DNA of 59,831 nt from a virus: positions 1-59,831 of IMG/VR virus record IMGVR_UViG_3300007345_000037. The stretch is one strand, 5' to 3'. Positions within the stretch are counted from its first letter, which is position 1, and every line of letters begins with the position of its first letter. The notes under the pieces are model-generated. The model had not been told where the DNA came from. It saw only the letters and a list, made by a program, of their open reading frames with translations, and searched no databases. Below are positions 24,801 to 34,277 of this stretch, piece after piece. The position numbers and the translations under genes were made by a program.

Positions 24801-27800
24801 TCCGCTACCGGAGGTTGCGCTCGTCGCCGCCTCCACAACACCGGTCGATAACTTGCCGTCGTAGGTGTACCAAAATATCTCCGTCGAAGGGTTCTGTCCA
24901 TCCGAATCCCGTGTACACTTAATTTTACCATAACCAAATGTAGGGAAGTCCGAAACCAAAGACGAGGATGGTTTGGTTTCAATCACAGTATCTCCTACTT
25001 CGATTGTTCGATTGAGTTCTGCGCTTGCGTTGACCCAGCGACGGAAGTTAGGGTTGAATCCGTATGGTGAAGCATTGTTGTTGTTGGTGCTTGTGGCTTG
25101 GACCCAATAATTGTCCATCAATACGGGGAAGCCATGATACTCGGTTTCGTATTCTCCGACGCTGATTGAACCGCCGCTTCTTTGGTTGAATGTACCCTTG
25201 TTGATAAAAGTATTGAGGTTAAAGAACTTTGAACAGTCGTACACCAGCAACGCTCCGGCCTGTTGGTCCCAACCTCGTAGGCTCGAAACCCGATGCTCGG
25301 CTTCCGCTTTTCGGACAAAGGGACCGGTCGCTGTGTATGCTTCCGTCGTAGTGTATGTGCTTGTCGAGCATGTTATTTCCTTTGTGCTACTACCTGTGAT
25401 TCCCGATATAGTGTGGATTCCGTCGTAATTATCACTGTTGAAGATAATCACTTTGTCACCAGCCGCCAAGTCCGATACTCCGGTGTCGCTGTTGAGAACT
25501 TTGAATTTTATACCTGTGCTACCGTCGCTTGCTATCGCTGTACCCGAATACCCATTGGTTATTTGGATTGTCGCTCCGCTACCGAGAGGGGTTGACCACG
25601 GTGCGTTTGTTGTCGGGTCAATGGTAGCGTCAAGTTCCCAAATATCCAAATCTTCTCCAATGTTCATGGAGATAAACGAATCGTATTCGCCTTGATTGTT
25701 GGTTTGGTCAGTGAAGGAGATTGAAACATTGTAGTTGTCTTTGACGGGCTTGAGTAATCCGAAAGACTTTTTGCGGAAGCCACCGTCTGCGTTAGCGTCA
25801 CCGTTGTTTCGCATATCGGCCCACTGCAACCAAAGGTGCTTGTAGTCCGTACCGGATGAAAGAGTGTACACATTCTCGCCGCTGGAATGGTCGATTGAAA
25901 GACCTTTGACTCCGACAAGATAGTGGTTGCCGTCGTCTGCTGGGCTGATGTACCCGTTGTAGGTGAAGGTGTCAACAAACCCTGCGCTGTTCACGACTTG
26001 ACCTACGCCGTGGCTTTCGGAAGAGTCAATGAATGACGAACTTACTTGGATAATGTCGGAGTCTGCTGTAAAAGAGGCTGATGCTGTTCCGGCATCAACA
26101 AATGAGAATCCATAAACCGCAAAGTGTTTCTTGAACCACGGCGACTTCGGGAGGTCACGCATCCAAATCGCGTGAGCGTCACGATGCGTTAGGTTTTCTG
26201 TTGTTCCCGAAATTTTACCTTGTTCAATGGTGTACTTTGCTGTCGAAAAAGTCACAGCCGTCAGTGGTCCGGTCGTTGTCAAAGTCTTAGCGTAAAAATA
26301 ACCATCCACTGTTTGAGTGGCAATAACCGTATGTACCTCGTCACGGAATGCACTACCGACCTGCGTTTCGCTTGCTGGGATTGTGACCAAATCACCGGTC
26401 GATAAGTATGAGCCGTCGTTGCGACTTGGTGCCGATGAAAAGCGTAGGTACAGGTAGCCGGATTCGGCACTTGTTCTTGGGGATGTTGATTGGTAGCCCG
26501 TGAAGTTCGCCGATGTTTCTGCCGTATAGGTCATACCGCTGATTGTGAGAAGTTGGCCGAAACCTGTCGGTCCCGAACCTACTGCGCTGATTGTCACGCC
26601 GTTCTCGTTGTGATTGTCAAACCCGAATAGGTCCGGTGTACTGCTTGTCGTGTAGGAGGTTCCAGCGTATCGCATAATGACCTGTGCGTCACCACTGCTT
26701 GTCGCTTGGGTGATACCGGCGACCTCGTACCCCAACCATCCATCTTCGACATTATTCGGTCCCGCCGCATCTTCGTTGTTGTACATTTGGATTGGGTGTC
26801 CCGAAAAAATGGTGGTGCGTTGCCCTTCAAGTTCTTTGTAGGAAGTCGAAGACTCAAAGCCGATAGACGGAAGACTGCTCTCCAATTGGGCCGCACCCAT
26901 AAACATTGTATCGGACAGCAAAGCCAACTCTTCCTTTCTCGCAAGAACTTGGTCGCCACTACCAAGACCGATTTGACCGACTTCCCAAGACGAAATCTGT
27001 CTGTCGAGAATCGAAAGAGAATCGCGAGCCGCTACTGTTATTTCCCTTGTTCTTGACGAAGCATCCTGTGCTAAAGAAACACCCTCGATGATACCGTTCC
27101 ACAGTGGTCGGTGAATGTTATCGTTGAACATCAACAACCGCCAATCTGTAATATCGTCGTTGAGGAACCACGGTGTCAAATTTTGTTCAGTGTCGTCGTC
27201 AAGTATTTTGATTGTTGCTGTACTGATTCCGTTCACCGGCATATCACAAGACCATTCTCCAACGGAAGACCTATCTCCACGATTGTCGGGCGTATCGGTC
27301 AACGGTCGGTAAAGAGCGAATCGGTCGATTAGTGTTGCGACAACACATTTGTTTGATGCACTACTGTTGGGAACAACAAACATTTCCCATCCCGTCAACT
27401 CGCTGGCCTTGAAAGCGGCGGAGGTGTCGGTATTGTTTGCCATAGCGTACCCTCCGTTGTCACCAGCAGTGTATGAGCCTGCTGTTGGGTTGGTGGCTGT
27501 CACTTCGGTCCCTTCGTGGTACACCTTGAACTTATTATTAGTGAAATCTAACTTGAAGTCTAAGTCGTACCACGGGTCGCGGTTTGGGTCACGCAAGTCC
27601 TGTTGTCCTAACCAATTAACATGGTAAAGACTTTCGTTCCCGCTTAGTCCTGTCCCGTCGTGAGGTACAAAAGTCCAATTGATTGCCGGTGTTCCTCCGC
27701 CTGCTCCGGTAGTACCGAATGTGGTTGAGGTTGGGAAGCCGACTTTCAAAGTGTATTTGACTTCCGCCCCCGATTCAACAGGGTCCGGGTTAGAAACAGT

Positions 27801-28679
27801 GGCATTTCCGAGCATCGCTTGGGAACACATACGGATTGTAAAAAAGTCACCGTCGGATTTACTGTTGAGATTAGCGGAGGATGCGATAACCGGTCGGTAT
27901 TGTCCGCTTGGTGCGACATTGTTGACTTGGTGTGCAGTGTCGTCTGCAAGATAGGTCGTGACAGCCAAGAATGTTTTTCCCGCATTACTTTTTATCGGAG
28001 AGAAAATTACTTCGGGAGTATCTTCGTAGGCTGTTGTTGCACCTGTCGTGGCGTTGTATGCGTTGCACTGAATCCTCTCACCCATCCATACACCTGTTAG
28101 TTGGGCGTGTTGCATAAAGTCGGGAAGTGTGCCGCTACTGATTCTGCCGGATTGTAGAGCGGGCCAATTCCGAGGATTCCAATTGTATTTTGTTGTTCGA
28201 CCGAAGGTGGGGTCGGTGTCACCGGAAGGAATGTAGTATCGGTTTGATGAATCGTAGGAAGACGACATGAGAAGGTAGGTATCGTCGCTGTTGCTATTGC
28301 CTGCTTTGTTGTATCTCACCCGATTAGCATTGACAAGAGTGTTAGGGTACTGTAATTGCGCTCTCCCACCCCAATTCTCGCCCTTTCCGAGCCGAATAGA
28401 GTCAAGGGTAGCCCAGCGAGAAATGCCGTCGTTAGAGGCTAAGTAATTGGTCGAATTTGAGAACTCGCTATTGTTGGCTCGGTCCCGAATACTCCATCGG
28501 TATCGAGGACTAAGCGTGGCTTCTCCGTTGAGAATGTTGCCGTGGTGGGTTTTGGTGGAGTCGTATGTCCCTGTGGTTGACGGTTGGTTGCCATCGTCTG
28601 CGATAACTTTGGAGCCGGACCAATCTTCGTAGGAGCCTGCGAGCCAAAACCCGTATTTGCTTGTTGCTGTTCTTGACAT
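21843..28679 (-). CDS. giant tail hub / baseplate protein
   Basis: 2278 aa, start ATG 28679 after AGTGAG (a GTG at 28688 is possible). It directly follows the tape measure, the position of the distal tail and hub proteins. Residues around 480-560 (GEWSCDMPVNGIS to LWNGIIEGVSLAQ and AARDSLSILDRQ) resemble the beta-barrel domain of gp27-like hub proteins. A second barrel-like part lies near 1580-1650. The rest is beta-rich, probably carbohydrate- or host-binding modules. A Gly/Pro-rich linker follows near 2000, then a final beta domain. It likely closes the tube and contacts the host. Exact family not recognised. Confidence 0.65.
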   Translation of the reverse strand: MSRTATSKYGFWLAGSYEDWSGSKVIADDGNQPSTTGTYDSTKTHHGNILNGEATLSPRYRWSIRDRANNSEFSNSTNYLASNDGISRWATLDSIRLGKGENWGGRAQLQYPNTLVNANRVRYNKAGNSNSDDTYLLMSSSYDSSNRYYIPSGDTDPTFGRTTKYNWNPRNWPALQSGRISSGTLPDFMQHAQLTGVWMGERIQCNAYNATTGATTAYEDTPEVIFSPIKSNAGKTFLAVTTYLADDTAHQVNNVAPSGQYRPVIASSANLNSKSDGDFFTIRMCSQAMLGNATVSNPDPVESGAEVKYTLKVGFPTSTTFGTTGAGGGTPAINWTFVPHDGTGLSGNESLYHVNWLGQQDLRDPNRDPWYDLDFKLDFTNNKFKVYHEGTEVTATNPTAGSYTAGDNGGYAMANNTDTSAAFKASELTGWEMFVVPNSSASNKCVVATLIDRFALYRPLTDTPDNRGDRSSVGEWSCDMPVNGISTATIKILDDDTEQNLTPWFLNDDITDWRLLMFNDNIHRPLWNGIIEGVSLAQDASSRTREITVAARDSLSILDRQISSWEVGQIGLGSGDQVLARKEELALLSDTMFMGAAQLESSLPSIGFESSTSYKELEGQRTTIFSGHPIQMYNNEDAAGPNNVEDGWLGYEVAGITQATSSGDAQVIMRYAGTSYTTSSTPDLFGFDNHNENGVTISAVGSGPTGFGQLLTISGMTYTAETSANFTGYQSTSPRTSAESGYLYLRFSSAPSRNDGSYLSTGDLVTIPASETQVGSAFRDEVHTVIATQTVDGYFYAKTLTTTGPLTAVTFSTAKYTIEQGKISGTTENLTHRDAHAIWMRDLPKSPWFKKHFAVYGFSFVDAGTASASFTADSDIIQVSSSFIDSSESHGVGQVVNSAGFVDTFTYNGYISPADDGNHYLVGVKGLSIDHSSGENVYTLSSGTDYKHLWLQWADMRNNGDANADGGFRKKSFGLLKPVKDNYNVSISFTDQTNNQGEYDSFISMNIGEDLDIWELDATIDPTTNAPWSTPLGSGATIQITNGYSGTAIASDGSTGIKFKVLNSDTGVSDLAAGDKVIIFNSDNYDGIHTISGITGSSTKEITCSTSTYTTTEAYTATGPFVRKAEAEHRVSSLRGWDQQAGALLVYDCSKFFNLNTFINKGTFNQRSGGSISVGEYETEYHGFPVLMDNYWVQATSTNNNNASPYGFNPNFRRWVNASAELNRTIEVGDTVIETKPSSSLVSDFPTFGYGKIKCTRDSDGQNPSTEIFWYTYDGKLSTGVVEAATSATSGSGMTITCSGADFVNDGVEAGMRVRNVTAKWVAQIASVTATAIVIVGLPSAETGSTRTDVAISDSISIPQQLYGIYTQSDAATNYTGDAAEELLEGIQMDEVIKANGSTAEIAVNLPSAGTTTGAYDEVIISGSAAPRYALRFLMKTEGYATSPNLGTYWVHDKARFLWAFTLSDTWLTQAASPCWFDISSIPQTNNMTRDGTDADFDSFGGIYDGRGGKSLLSILRESTESSGIGRDNSKRLGMTYQMGRDNKLEIRPTYNSGEALTRDSMTVNSLDASMAQQITNVRVYYANGGSFSDFPAPTLNQTYRWKIVESPEIRTEEEAQLVAQEEYYKAKTKSIRVQGEIMRDLTHDDKMLVGGRYGYVADPTRFAERSVTQVYAFGAAYPAPSSDFNQQWSGMNGVLANGQCNALDGHLGVDGTDHLNRDRYGKGYIAPASTAKDTTHTYDNSYWWWGAHSVSHAVGIVHIPRDMPVTSDNSADDLRIWVALKDGQSGVDIDNAEFTVGITDPSFNVTPPSLFTANGGGDMGYAPTYANSTGSAFFKTVNVKRNGFYEIEIPSNYWASQPSGARITISVNVDYLKDLLRHRCGDPTASGILHNAHNITEAGPSAWSATSADSLFPLGLRKFDSMSGLYGARNVYYCPRIHIVPDVRWRPATTVTFTDSGLGLSSEAMVIQQVTWSVSGRDVEQLSLNLERDQTKTLGGLASYLYPNVARGRGQGSGSGTVGNGGTNDRPQTPPPMLPPTGGPVGTNPVTPGQQEGGRFPNQGSGTFTSSINSNMLASGVHGRMTGRMNLNNNGVSGSSYGLLGQARVAPPLNTQRAVDGLGDAISATSATAVVSSEGMTFTGIVDPDSSDRYTQTHTISVKVPDDVADEIISVTAIYSLGVQGSKAVLTATATEELGSNSISRTFSLSGGATRRTVAIFGGSTLTGASTEGNTINIELKRTPGTGDDTASYSSLVIHAIKVNFQRYSMKGLGDTGLNPY

Positions 28680-28690
28680 TTTTCTCACTC

Positions 28691-31600
28691 TTACTGCGCT
28701 ATGTTCAAACCACGAGAGTTCAACTGTTGAATCACCTGCTTGGTAATCTCGTTTGCCGCTTGTCCCGTAGTCATGCCGTTGAAGTTGTTCGTCATAATCA
28801 CCTCGGTGGTGTTGATGAGCGTTTCAACTCCCTTGTTGACGACCTGCTTTACCATGTCGCCTGTAATGTTTCCTTTTGCCATACCGAAGAACATTTCTTC
28901 ACGGGCGTTGCTGAACTCAAACGCCGCTTCCTTTGCCGCTTCTATTGGGCCAATAATACTTTCTTGAATACCATCTGCGAAACCACCAAGACTCAATGCA
29001 CTCATGTCTGTTTCGATGAAATCGGTAAGGTCGGCCATGAAATCTTCTGCCGTTTCTGCTTCTTTGGCTAAGTCCATGATTGCTCCTTGGAACTCTTCGG
29101 GGATTGCCGCAAACGCATCTGCGTAAGCGTCTTCTAAGCCAAAAATCTCTTTTTGGGCACCACTGTACATCAAGTCTTCGTCGCCCATTGATGTAGCCCA
29201 TGTGTACTTGCTAAACAGGTTATCAAAGAATCCAAAGTTCTCTTCGGCTTGTGCCAAGTCTTGACCAGCCTGTTGATAATCCTTTACCAACCCAAATACT
29301 TCTTTAAGGGCGGCTTGGTCAGTCGTCAAGGTTTCTGCCGCAGTGAGATTTTCTATGTCTTTCAAGATAGCGTGTTCTTTCATCAAAATATCAAGTCTTG
29401 ATTGATATGCCTTCTTGACGGTTTCATCGCTTGCTTCGGCGATTTTTCTTTGTAGGTCTTCGATACCGTATTCCATTCGGTTTGTAGCATCGGAAAGACC
29501 CTTTAGGTCGTAGTCAAGATAGGTGTCCATCATATCTTCGTACTCTTCCTTAGTGTAGTTGATTGCCTGTCCAAAGTCCATCATAGCGTCGGCCATATCG
29601 TCGGTTTTGTCTTTTCCAGCGAATAGCCAAGCAAGCAACGCTGTACCACCAATGACAAGCGCACCAAGACCCGTCATCATAATTGCAGTCTTAAGACCTT
29701 TAAGGGAAAAAGTAAGATTATTTACTCCGCCTGCGGCGGCGTTTGCTCCTATCATAAGTCCGTGTGTCTGCTTGGTCAATGCAAACATTTGAATCATCGA
29801 AGGAATCATAGCAAGATTCATCAAAATCATGCTTGCTCTTGCCGACCTTTCGCTGTCGCTGAACATACTGAATCCCATTGATACTGCGCTTAGTATTCCC
29901 GAAGTCTTCATTAGCATGGCTTGCTGTCGCATAGAAGACTGTACCGTCAAATCCTGTTGTGTTTTCACCTGTGCAAATGTTTGAGCGAATAACTTCATCT
30001 TGGGAAGAATCTGCATAATCTCTTGTTCGTTGAGATTGTACGCCGCCGCCAACTGTTGTGCGGAAATCACCATAGCGTCAACAATTGCTTTGTTTTGCTG
30101 TTCGGTGTTTGACTTCATTTTGGTAATCTCGTTGAGTCTTGTGGAAGCCGCCGCAAGAATAATCTCGCCCTGCGTCTGTCCCTTTATTTCTGTTTCCATA
30201 GCGTTTGCCAGCAAGACTCTTTTACCTTCGTCGGAAATCAATTTGCTCATCAGTTGTGACTGTTGTTGCATTTGTTGTATTTGTTGTTCTCCTAAAAATA
30301 CTTCACCGGTTTTTGCGGCTTGATTTTCTTGTGTGTAAAAACCAAGCCGTTGCATTAGGATGCCACGATTCATTTCAATATCTTCCAATACCCTTGCATT
30401 TTCTATTTCGAGCATTTGCTCGGTCTTTTTCTTTGCCGCCGAGTTAGACATTACTTGGTCAACCTGTGTTATCCTCTTGAAGTGACCATCGTCAATTCTT
30501 TTTTGAGCCATTTCCTCAATGCTCATCAGTTGTATTTTGTCAAGTTGGTCTAATTTTTCTATTGTCGCTATTCTTGCGGTTTGGGTTCTTTGTGCGACTA
30601 TTCTTCTTTCTGCATCAGTCAAAGCGTTTGCTGTTTGTACACGGGTTTGTTCGGTTTGTAGTGTGATAATTTTAGTCTGCAAGTCTTGCTTGCTTGTTTG
30701 GGCCTGTTTCAATTCTTCCGTTGTCAATGCTCTTGACATTTGTGCGTTTGCCGACCGCATCATCATTTCTTGATTTTCCATTGAAATTTTCCCTATGCTT
30801 ATTTGGGTCAATTGTGACATTTTGGATAACTCGGCATCAAGCATATCCATAGAAATTCTTTGCATGGCGACCTGTCCACCGTATGCGCTTGACCTAACCA
30901 ATTGTTCGTTGTTCATAGCACGAGCAATTTGTTGTTGGGTTCGCATCGACACATTGAGGCTCATCATGTTAAGTTGCGCTTCCACAATAGGAGCGTATAA
31001 TTTTCCTAATTGTTGAGCCGTGAACATACCTTCGATTACGCCTCGATATATCTCATTTTCTTCTGCAAATTCAGCAAAGGCAAAGTTAAGGTCTGCCTGT
31101 GCTTTTGTCGCTCTAAGAACAGCGGGAGTAAAGACCGCACCAACTGCCGCCTTAGCGTTGACAAGTCTTGCTTCTTGCTCCTTCAATTGGAACGAAACAT
31201 CTGCCATTTTCTTGTTTAATTCTTCTTGTGCTGTGTCGAGTTCTCCAACCGCTTGAGTGTCTAATTTGACTACACGGCGGTGGTTTTCAAACAACTTGAT
31301 TGCACGAACATAGTGGTCGTTTCCAGCCATAGCCTGTGCGAGAGCCAATTTGTCAGCATCCTTGAGGTTGCCATATCGCATAGCAACATCGTTTAAAATA
31401 TCTTCCATGCTACGCAATTCGCCGTTAGCACCTTTGACTTCGATACCATACCTCTTAAGAACTTCTGCGTTGTTTCCTGTGTTGGCACCAAGACGGGCAT
31501 ACATCATCTTGAGCGCACGACCAGCCTTTCCTTGTTCTTCACCAGCCTCAATCAAAGTGGCGGACATAGCGGCCATGTAAGCCGTCGAATCACCAGCCAA

Positions 31601-32338
31601 TTTACCGGAAGATGCGAACTGATTCATAACATGGGTAATCTGTGACATGGTTGCCGCAGAACGGTTTTCGATTGTGTTCAGTTGGTTGAGCATCCGAATG
31701 CTGTTTGCTCGGACTACATTTGCTTTTTGCTCCGAGGTCATTCGGTCAAAGTTAGCCTTTTCCAAATCACCGTACATGAAGCCTGTCTGCTGTTGAAGCG
31801 AAATCATTTTCTTCATGGCGTCTTCTGTTTCCATGCCACCAATCATACCGAACTGCATACCAATCTCGGTAGCCGCAACAGTCGCTTTGCCACCACCAAC
31901 AATGTCGGATAACTGCGCCATCTTAGCACCAGCGACAAGGGCTTGGTCACCACTAAATGCGTATGTTTCACCGAGTTCTATGATTGCTTCTGTTGCCATA
32001 TCAACATCTGTAAAGTTGGCGAACTTTTCAAATTCAAGTCGGGCCGTGGCTATTTCTTGAGAAAGGGGAACTGTGCTATCAACAAGCGAATCCATTTGGT
32101 CGGAAATCAATTGGATGCTTTCGGTGATACCGGAAAGACCATCCAGCACAAGACTTTGCAGAACAGTAATTTTTGCCTGTGCGTCACCAATCAAACGGTT
32201 GGCTTGGAACGACCCGACAACATCGAAGAAAACACGGGATGCACCGGCTCGCAAAACGAGCATAGTGACCATCGCAAAAACAGCGACAATTGGTGCAAAG
32301 GAAAAAATAAGGCTTTGAATCACTCTCTCCACCTTCAC
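28691..32338 (-). CDS. tail tape measure protein
   Basis: 1215 aa, GTG start overlapping the upstream stop by 4 bases (a GTG at 32323 is an alternative). It sets tail length and is ejected with DNA. It has an N-terminal hydrophobic segment (FAPIVAVFAMVTMLVL), a long helical body rich in Gln/Met/Ala, the tape-measure core pattern (AGEEQGKAGRALKMMYARLG), and a second hydrophobic stretch near 920 (IMMTGLGALVIGGTALLAW). At about 0.15 nm per residue a tail near 180 nm is expected. No sheath gene is present, so the tail is probably non-contractile. Confidence 0.9.
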   Translation of the reverse strand: MKVERVIQSLIFSFAPIVAVFAMVTMLVLRAGASRVFFDVVGSFQANRLIGDAQAKITVLQSLVLDGLSGITESIQLISDQMDSLVDSTVPLSQEIATARLEFEKFANFTDVDMATEAIIELGETYAFSGDQALVAGAKMAQLSDIVGGGKATVAATEIGMQFGMIGGMETEDAMKKMISLQQQTGFMYGDLEKANFDRMTSEQKANVVRANSIRMLNQLNTIENRSAATMSQITHVMNQFASSGKLAGDSTAYMAAMSATLIEAGEEQGKAGRALKMMYARLGANTGNNAEVLKRYGIEVKGANGELRSMEDILNDVAMRYGNLKDADKLALAQAMAGNDHYVRAIKLFENHRRVVKLDTQAVGELDTAQEELNKKMADVSFQLKEQEARLVNAKAAVGAVFTPAVLRATKAQADLNFAFAEFAEENEIYRGVIEGMFTAQQLGKLYAPIVEAQLNMMSLNVSMRTQQQIARAMNNEQLVRSSAYGGQVAMQRISMDMLDAELSKMSQLTQISIGKISMENQEMMMRSANAQMSRALTTEELKQAQTSKQDLQTKIITLQTEQTRVQTANALTDAERRIVAQRTQTARIATIEKLDQLDKIQLMSIEEMAQKRIDDGHFKRITQVDQVMSNSAAKKKTEQMLEIENARVLEDIEMNRGILMQRLGFYTQENQAAKTGEVFLGEQQIQQMQQQSQLMSKLISDEGKRVLLANAMETEIKGQTQGEIILAAASTRLNEITKMKSNTEQQNKAIVDAMVISAQQLAAAYNLNEQEIMQILPKMKLFAQTFAQVKTQQDLTVQSSMRQQAMLMKTSGILSAVSMGFSMFSDSERSARASMILMNLAMIPSMIQMFALTKQTHGLMIGANAAAGGVNNLTFSLKGLKTAIMMTGLGALVIGGTALLAWLFAGKDKTDDMADAMMDFGQAINYTKEEYEDMMDTYLDYDLKGLSDATNRMEYGIEDLQRKIAEASDETVKKAYQSRLDILMKEHAILKDIENLTAAETLTTDQAALKEVFGLVKDYQQAGQDLAQAEENFGFFDNLFSKYTWATSMGDEDLMYSGAQKEIFGLEDAYADAFAAIPEEFQGAIMDLAKEAETAEDFMADLTDFIETDMSALSLGGFADGIQESIIGPIEAAKEAAFEFSNAREEMFFGMAKGNITGDMVKQVVNKGVETLINTTEVIMTNNFNGMTTGQAANEITKQVIQQLNSRGLNIAQ

Positions 32339-32601
32339 TCGCTACGCTTCGCTATGGGAACGCCAAGGCTCCTTAGCATGTCCATCCCTTCACTGTCACT
32401 TAACAGTTCTCGCTGGGCCTGTCTTTGTTTGCGTCGGGCTACCATTGATTTGCCGTCAGTCTTTTTTGCCTGTTTAGTGGCTTCTGCAATCCTATCTTGC
32501 ATATCCATAGCCACAAGCAAATCAAGAGTCAATAGGTCTTGACCGCCTTCGCAGTCATACTTGTCCCACAAATCCGAGGGTAGCGTACCTTTGTACGCCA
32601 T
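32335..32601 (-). CDS. tail assembly chaperone, downstream ORF (GT-like, frameshift extension)
   Basis: 88 aa if translated from its own ATG at 32601, but the frame is open back to 32691 and overlaps the end of the upstream ORF. The overlap contains a canonical -1 slippery heptamer. Slippage would yield a fusion of about 214 aa with the first ORF. The reading frame before the ATG (PFGQFFRVAPTLC) looks coding. Lys/Arg-rich helical C-terminus (VARRKQRQAQREL). Position directly before the tape measure is the conserved place of G/GT chaperones. Confidence 0.65.
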   Translation of the reverse strand: MAYKGTLPSDLWDKYDCEGGQDLLTLDLLVAMDMQDRIAEATKQAKKTDGKSMVARRKQRQAQRELLSDSEGMDMLRSLGVPIAKRSE

Positions 32602-32615
32602 GCACAGTGTTGGTG

Positions 32616-32978
32616 CTACTCGGAAGAATTGTCCAAAGGGATTGCACCCTCCGGGTCGTCGCCACGGACAAAGCCAAGAATCATTCGTAGTTCACTGCTT
32701 GTTAGGTTGTCGGCATCAAAATCTTTAGGGGAAATAATACTCATTGGCACCCATTCACGGATTTGGGATTCCATTCCAGCACCTTCTGTTTCGAGGGCTT
32801 CTGCAAATTGTGCTTGTTGTTCATCGGTCCAATTTGTCGGGTCAACACCAAAGTGGATATGGTCACGAAAAACCTTTGCTTGGATATTTTCGATTCGCAA
32901 TTTGGACATACCACCGGCTTGTCGCACAGTGATTTTTGTTCCATCATCAAGTTCAAATTCTTTTGTTAGTACGGGCAT
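32616..32978 (-). CDS. tail assembly chaperone, upstream ORF (G-like)
   Basis: 120 aa. It begins with a beta-hairpin (LTKEFELDDGTKITV) and is mostly helical and acidic afterwards. Its place between tail tube and tape measure, and the slippery site at codons 113-115, identify it as the short chaperone that coats the tape measure during tail assembly. RBS AAAGGAAAGAG lies upstream. Identity rests on synteny and the frameshift, not on a sequence signature. Confidence 0.65.
   Translation of the reverse strand: MPVLTKEFELDDGTKITVRQAGGMSKLRIENIQAKVFRDHIHFGVDPTNWTDEQQAQFAEALETEGAGMESQIREWVPMSIISPKDFDADNLTSSELRMILGFVRGDDPEGAIPLDNSSE
32634..32640 (-). promoter_or_regulatory. programmed -1 ribosomal frameshift site
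   Basis: On the minus strand the zero-frame codons ATC CCT TTG form the heptamer C CCT TTG, an exact X XXY YYZ slippery site. Both tRNAs can slip to CCC and TTT. The -1 frame is open from 32691 to the stop at 32335. The site lies 16 bases before the stop of the upstream ORF, as in other tailed viruses with G/GT chaperones. Confidence 0.65.
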
Positions 32979-33018
32979 CTTTTCTTCACTTCTCTTTCCT
33001 TTTGGGGGAATACTACTC

Positions 33019-33213
33019 TCATGCTATGATAGCAACAATGGTACAGGTTATGTGGTTGCTATCCTTTTTTCTCGTTGTTGAGCAATTGATGATAACATCA
33101 TCGTTTGCTATTGCGGCCCGTAGAGCCGTTTGTACTGCGGCGGCAGTACCTTCAAAATGCAAAACATTTAATTTTGTTTTGTCGGGAATGGTTGTTCCAC
33201 CGTTGTGTGCCAA
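33019..33213 (-). CDS. small hypothetical protein in tail module
   Basis: 64 aa, TTG start with GAGGTGA 5 bases upstream. It is beta/alpha mixed with a hydrophobic C-terminus (HITCTIVAIIA). It lies between the tube and chaperone genes and 41 bases from the latter. No family recognised. Confidence 0.5.
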   Translation of the reverse strand: MAHNGGTTIPDKTKLNVLHFEGTAAAVQTALRAAIANDDVIINCSTTRKKDSNHITCTIVAIIA

Positions 33214-33223
33214 CTAAATCACC

Positions 33224-34225
33224 TCAAGCACTGTATGCGGCGGCTCGGTCATTCTTAACAACAATGTCCATCATCTTATTGTCAACGCTGTCGTAAAGGG
33301 CCACAAACGGTACCGAGAAGGTTTGACTGTCACGACCGGACACATTTGCGTCGGGTGCTTCAAATCGAATCTTGTAAAAGTTGAATGTCACAAGGTCAGC
33401 GGTGGACTCGTCACCGAATTGACACTTTAGTTCAACACCGCTACCGGAGAACTCAAGACCGTCTGCGGAAACCAAAGCGGTATAGGTTGGGTTGCTTGCT
33501 CCGGCTCCGGTGAATAGGATTCGGTTGAACTCAATAGTTCCGCTAATCTCACGGCGTTGTGCTGGTGGAGCGCGAACATAGGTTGGGCTACCAAGACCGC
33601 AGGCCGCATCGCCATCACGGTTAAGGGTAATGTCAAACGAAATTGACTTCACAGCATCGGTTGCTGTTGTGTCACCGTTGAAAAAGACCTTTGCATCGGA
33701 GAAGTAAAGAGCAGGCTTTGTATCGGGGAATGCGGCAGTCAATCCGCTAAGTGCGCCTTGGCTGTCTTCCGACTTACCCATGAACGATGCGCTCACAGTA
33801 GCGTATTCGTTGATTGCGGCGTTAATACCCAAAGACTCAACAACCACACCCTTGTAGTAGTGAATCTTCTCTTCACGAGCAACTGCCATTTCAAGAGAGT
33901 GTCCTGTGCCTGCTTCTGTGAAAGTGTGAGAGTAAGGTGCGCCGGAGCCTGTCACAGTGTCGGTACCCATAAGTCCGAGAAGAAGCATACCGGTAAAGTT
34001 GTCGTTAATCAAGGCCATGTTAATGTCGCCTTCCATGTACTCTTTTCCTGTGACGGACTTTGAGGAACCGTAGCGGCTCATGTCCTCACGAGTAAGCAAG
34101 TCGTAGGAATGCTTGATTGTTTCGTCGTCAACTTCACCGTAAAAGTACGATGAGGACGAGGTTGTTCCGTATGAGTCTTCTTTTCCAATCGCCACATAGC
34201 GGTTGTTCATATCTTGGATTGCCAT
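33224..34225 (-). CDS. major tail tube protein
   Basis: 333 aa. Beta-rich, with the two-layer pattern of phage tube proteins (YMEGDINMALINDNFTGMLL; then SISFDITLNRDGDAACGLG and REISGTIEFNRILF). It polymerises in hexameric rings around the tape measure. GGTGATTTA is the ribosome site and a TATA-like ACATTTAATAATC lies about 45 bases upstream, so it may have its own promoter, as expected for an abundant protein. Position before the chaperone pair supports the call. Confidence 0.75.
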   Translation of the reverse strand: MAIQDMNNRYVAIGKEDSYGTTSSSSYFYGEVDDETIKHSYDLLTREDMSRYGSSKSVTGKEYMEGDINMALINDNFTGMLLLGLMGTDTVTGSGAPYSHTFTEAGTGHSLEMAVAREEKIHYYKGVVVESLGINAAINEYATVSASFMGKSEDSQGALSGLTAAFPDTKPALYFSDAKVFFNGDTTATDAVKSISFDITLNRDGDAACGLGSPTYVRAPPAQRREISGTIEFNRILFTGAGASNPTYTALVSADGLEFSGSGVELKCQFGDESTADLVTFNFYKIRFEAPDANVSGRDSQTFSVPFVALYDSVDNKMMDIVVKNDRAAAYSA

Positions 34226-34277
34226 ATTAAATCACCTTCCGATGCCTTTTTCACCTTCGAGTTGATTATTAAATGTT

